From the NCBI GenBank assembly GCA_003023745.1, contig PXYV01000004.1, forward strand, positions 1 through 64,000: 64,000 bases of DNA. The letters run 5' to 3'. The translations under genes were made by a program, and so were the position numbers. The notes beneath the pieces are model-generated. The model searched no databases and was not told where the DNA came from. It saw only the letters and a program-made list of their open reading frames with translations. Source of the DNA: Sulfobacillus acidophilus (GTDB lineage: Bacteria; Bacillota; Sulfobacillia; Sulfobacillales; Sulfobacillaceae). Shown here in pieces: positions 61,531 through 64,000 of this stretch. Within the stretch, counting starts at the first letter, position 1. Each line of letters starts with the position of its first letter.

Positions 61531-63258
61531 TTAACCACTGACTGTCCAATAATTCGGATAAATCAACCCCGAACTGCTCGCGGTGGAAACCACGCCCTGC
61601 ACATTCTTGGCGTAAGTGAGGTAATCGCCCTGCACCGAATAACTACCCGCCGGCCAGGGCAGAAATAAAACGGGGTTTTGCTGGCGCACATTCTTTTCAT
61701 AGGCGTAAAGGTCCGCCAATGTCTTAGCGGCATTGAGCGGCTTCGCTCCCGCCGCTAAAATAGCGTTTGTGGTGGCATTGCTGTACCCGCCATTGTTGGA
61801 CCCGCCGCCAGTCCCAAAAAGCTGTTCGCCACTGGGGAAAAAGGGACCCCAAGTCCAGTTATAGGGTCCTTCAATGGACCACTGGGTAGGATCGATGGTC
61901 TGATTCATGTCCACATCGACCAACGGCTCGGGCCGAAGAGTCGCGTCAATCCCCTCTTGAGCCCAGTCCGATTTCAAGAGTTCCATCTGGTCAGTAATGG
62001 TGGGACTGCCCGAAATGTACGTCACCATGAACGCCAGCCGCAGTTTCCCTTTGGTCATGACGCCGCGAACATCCTTCCAGCCGTGCGCCTCGAGGAGTTT
62101 CTTGCCCCGGGCGGGATTAAACGGATATGCGGCAGTGGCCGTTGCAGGGCTGGCGAACTGCGATTGGGGCAAAGACGCCACCGGTCCATAGGACTGGGTC
62201 GCTTCGCCATGAAAGATGTCTTTGATCATCCCCGGTTCGTTTACACCCATTTGCAGCGCCTGGCGGATGTACAACTGGCGAAACACAGGCCCCAAGCCAT
62301 TGGGAGCGTGCCTATTCATGTTAATCGGCATGTACGTGAATCCGAGAAAATAAATGGGGTGGACCACGTCATTGGTCAGTTGGTTGCGCGCATCCCAAGA
62401 GCTATTGGGTAAATAGCCAACATTGACGGTACCTTCCTTCAGCGCTTCAAATTCCGCTGCCGTCGATGTTTCATACTGCAACACAAATGCCTTAATATGG
62501 GATTGATGTCCCCCGTAAGCCGGGTTCGGTACAAATTCCCAGTAATCGTTGGGCACCATCTTGAGAAACTTGTAGGGGCCGTCAACCACATGATAAACCG
62601 GGTTGCTGGGCGAATTCGCCACAGATGCCATAAATTGCAATTCTTTATCCATATTCTTCGGATATTTATCCCACACACTCATAGGCATGGGCGTCAGTTG
62701 ACCAAGCCCGTCGATAATGAAACGCAAACGATTATAGGGGTGGGTCGTGGTAACCACCACAGTTTTGGCCCCGGTCGCGACGACACTCTTCCAAGCGGTC
62801 GGCACCCCGCCCGTTCCCACATTGGCGTACGCCCAGGGCGTGTGTTTTTCACTAGCGGCTTTGATGACGTCCCATGTAAACACCACATCTTGGGCGGTAA
62901 TGGGCTGGCCATTAGACCATTTATACTTGTTGCCGAGGGTAATGGTAAATTGCGTCGACGCCTTATTCACCGTAATCTTGGAGGCAACCGACCGGGCGTA
63001 GTCCACCGTATCTTGACTGGTCACGAAAATGAGCGGCTTATACATGAGACCTTGCAGTTGGGCATTTTGCAGGGTGTCCCCTGTGTCGCTCATAATCGGG
63101 AAAAACCAATTCGGGGCTTGTAGAGCCGCCGTCGCCATGACAATGGTGTCAGTGCCGGCCGACCTCGACGCGACCGTCACGCCAGAGGCTGCCCAACCAC
63201 TCGCCGACAACAAGGCCAAGCTAGAGGCGCCAACAAACGCGATGCTTCGTTTCAGCAC
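61531..63258 (-). CDS. ABC transporter substrate-binding protein, family 5 (peptide type)
   Basis: The 575-residue exported solute-binding protein has an N-terminal signal sequence (hydrophobic residues about 5-25, then 'AASGVTVASRS') without a clear lipobox Cys. The SBP_bac_5 segments are 'NKYKWSNGQPITAQDVVFTW', 'QLYIRQALQMGVNEPGMIKD' and 'FNPARGKKLLEAHGWKDV'. Such proteins feed oligopeptide, nickel or sugar-oligomer ABC importers. The start is GTG at 63258 with AGGAGGGGG about 8 nt upstream. No permease or ATPase gene is adjacent inside the window. The ligand is unknown; proximity to iol genes may be coincidental. Confidence 0.87.
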   Translation of the reverse strand: MLKRSIAFVGASSLALLSASGWAASGVTVASRSAGTDTIVMATAALQAPNWFFPIMSDTGDTLQNAQLQGLMYKPLIFVTSQDTVDYARSVASKITVNKASTQFTITLGNKYKWSNGQPITAQDVVFTWDVIKAASEKHTPWAYANVGTGGVPTAWKSVVATGAKTVVVTTTHPYNRLRFIIDGLGQLTPMPMSVWDKYPKNMDKELQFMASVANSPSNPVYHVVDGPYKFLKMVPNDYWEFVPNPAYGGHQSHIKAFVLQYETSTAAEFEALKEGTVNVGYLPNSSWDARNQLTNDVVHPIYFLGFTYMPINMNRHAPNGLGPVFRQLYIRQALQMGVNEPGMIKDIFHGEATQSYGPVASLPQSQFASPATATAAYPFNPARGKKLLEAHGWKDVRGVMTKGKLRLAFMVTYISGSPTITDQMELLKSDWAQEGIDATLRPEPLVDVDMNQTIDPTQWSIEGPYNWTWGPFFPSGEQLFGTGGGSNNGGYSNATTNAILAAGAKPLNAAKTLADLYAYEKNVRQQNPVLFLPWPAGSYSVQGDYLTYAKNVQGVVSTASSSGLIYPNYWTVSG

Positions 63259-63434
63259 AGGACACCCCCTCCTCGTCCATTTTGCCAAAAGAGGTCAACC
63301 GGTTTACCTCCTATGACAATAGAGAATTTGGTTCACGATGTGGGGCTTTCAGCCCTCGTCATTTTTGTGGCGGCGCTCGTTTCCCTCATGCACGGCGATA
63401 CGCCTTCGCCCTGCTCCAACTTCTAAACGACGCC

Positions 63435-64000
63435 TTACTTGATCGTCCAGTATTGGGGGGCAATGCTGCCGGCGACACCGGCGGTCGAGACGACACCATG
63501 CACATTTTTAGCGTAAGTCAGGTAGTCGCCTTGCACCGACACGCTTCCCGCTGGCCAAGGCAGCCACAGAACCGGCACCTCTTTAGAAATATTCTCCTCA
63601 TATTTAAACAGAGCGGACAACGTGGCTTTGGTTGATGCCGGCTTGGTCACAGCTGCCATCAATGCATTGCTGGTGGCATTGCTATACCCGCCATTGTTGG
63701 ACCCGCCGCCGGTTCCAAAGATCGATTCACCGTCGGGGTAAAATGTCCCCCAGGTCAAATTGAACGGACCTTCGACGGACCACTTGGTGGGATCAATCGT
63801 CTGGTTCATGTCCACATCCGCCAACGCTTCGGGGCGCAACGTCACGTCGATGCCCTCTTTGGCCCAGTCCGCCTTCAGCAGCTCCATCATATCCGTGGTG
63901 GTCTGGTCGCCCGAGATGTAAGTGACCGTGAACGCCAAGCGCAATTTGCCCTTGGTCATCACACCGTTCACTTCCTTCCAACCGTTGGCCTCCAACAGTT
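63435..64000 (-). CDS. ABC transporter substrate-binding protein, family 5 (partial, paralogue)
   Basis: Only the C-terminal about 188 residues lie in the window; the gene continues past base 64000. It is clearly a paralogue of the preceding gene: the segments 'GVMTKGKLRLAF', 'DVDMNQTIDPT', 'FGTGGGSNNGGYSNAT' and 'SVQGDYLTYAKNV' are shared almost word for word. The two are tandem duplicates in the same orientation, 176 bp apart. Gene number may continue to rise beyond the window. The ligand is unknown. Confidence 0.88.
   Translation of the reverse strand, partial: LLEANGWKEVNGVMTKGKLRLAFTVTYISGDQTTTDMMELLKADWAKEGIDVTLRPEALADVDMNQTIDPTKWSVEGPFNLTWGTFYPDGESIFGTGGGSNNGGYSNATSNALMAAVTKPASTKATLSALFKYEENISKEVPVLWLPWPAGSVSVQGDYLTYAKNVHGVVSTAGVAGSIAPQYWTIK

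Overview
The window reads as the chromosome of a Gram-positive, endospore-lineage bacterium of the Firmicutes. The evidence is the conserved block yqfC-yqfD-phoH-pgpH-ybeY-dgkA-cdd-era-recO-glyQ-glyS-ppsR-ppdK followed by dnaG-rpoD, a CIRCE-controlled hrcA operon, and frequent GTG and TTG starts behind strong AGGAGG-type ribosome binding sites. Moderately high G+C, a cysH-sat sulfate assimilation pair, a UDP-sulfoquinovose synthase and an actinobacterial-style inositol cluster fit a Sulfobacillus-like lineage. That genus assignment is inference from gene content, not from a database match.

Layout. 1-3000: sparse accessory DNA with an orphan HicB-like antitoxin, a GH25 muramidase and two small proteins. 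3070-7518 (minus): an operon for a GNAT protein, a PIG-V-like mannosyltransferase, a polyprenyl-phosphate glycosyltransferase, GtrA and a two-subunit ThrE-type exporter. 7678-12422: a secreted membrane protein, a DUF59 protein plus Mrp ATPase (Fe-S carriers), a cupin, an AhpE-type peroxiredoxin with in-frame UGA at the catalytic position, and UDP-sulfoquinovose synthase. 12540-14099: a decayed IS607-type element. 14327-23361: D,D-carboxypeptidase, cysH-sat, an esterase, an acyl-CoA ligase, moaA-folE-methyltransferase, a TPR protein and a DUF2508 protein. 23327-44144 (minus): asnB, rpoD, dnaG, ppdK-ppsR, glyS-glyQ, recO, era, cdd, corC, dgkA, ybeY, pgpH, phoH, yqfD, yqfC. 44275-46484: a three-gene cassette of a compact radical SAM enzyme, an unknown partner and a double rhodanese-fold protein. 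46658-52092 (minus): yqeY, rpsU with a long structured leader, a 49-residue zinc-ribbon protein, rsmE, prmA, dnaJ, grpE and hrcA, with dnaK missing from its usual place. 52652-53644: an Rpn-type nuclease. 53959-61396 (minus): iolD, iolC, a Cgl0159-type aldolase, iolB, iolE, iolG and a PIG-L deacetylase. 61531-64000 (minus): two tandem paralogous peptide-type ABC substrate-binding proteins, the second cut by the window end.

The genes worth a second look are the probable selenocysteine peroxiredoxin (10758-11225) with a SECIS-like stem-loop just after the UGA, the branched leader RNA before rpsU (about 47387-47467), the apparent AUC start of asnB, the radical SAM cassette, and the inositol cluster carrying a PIG-L deacetylase.
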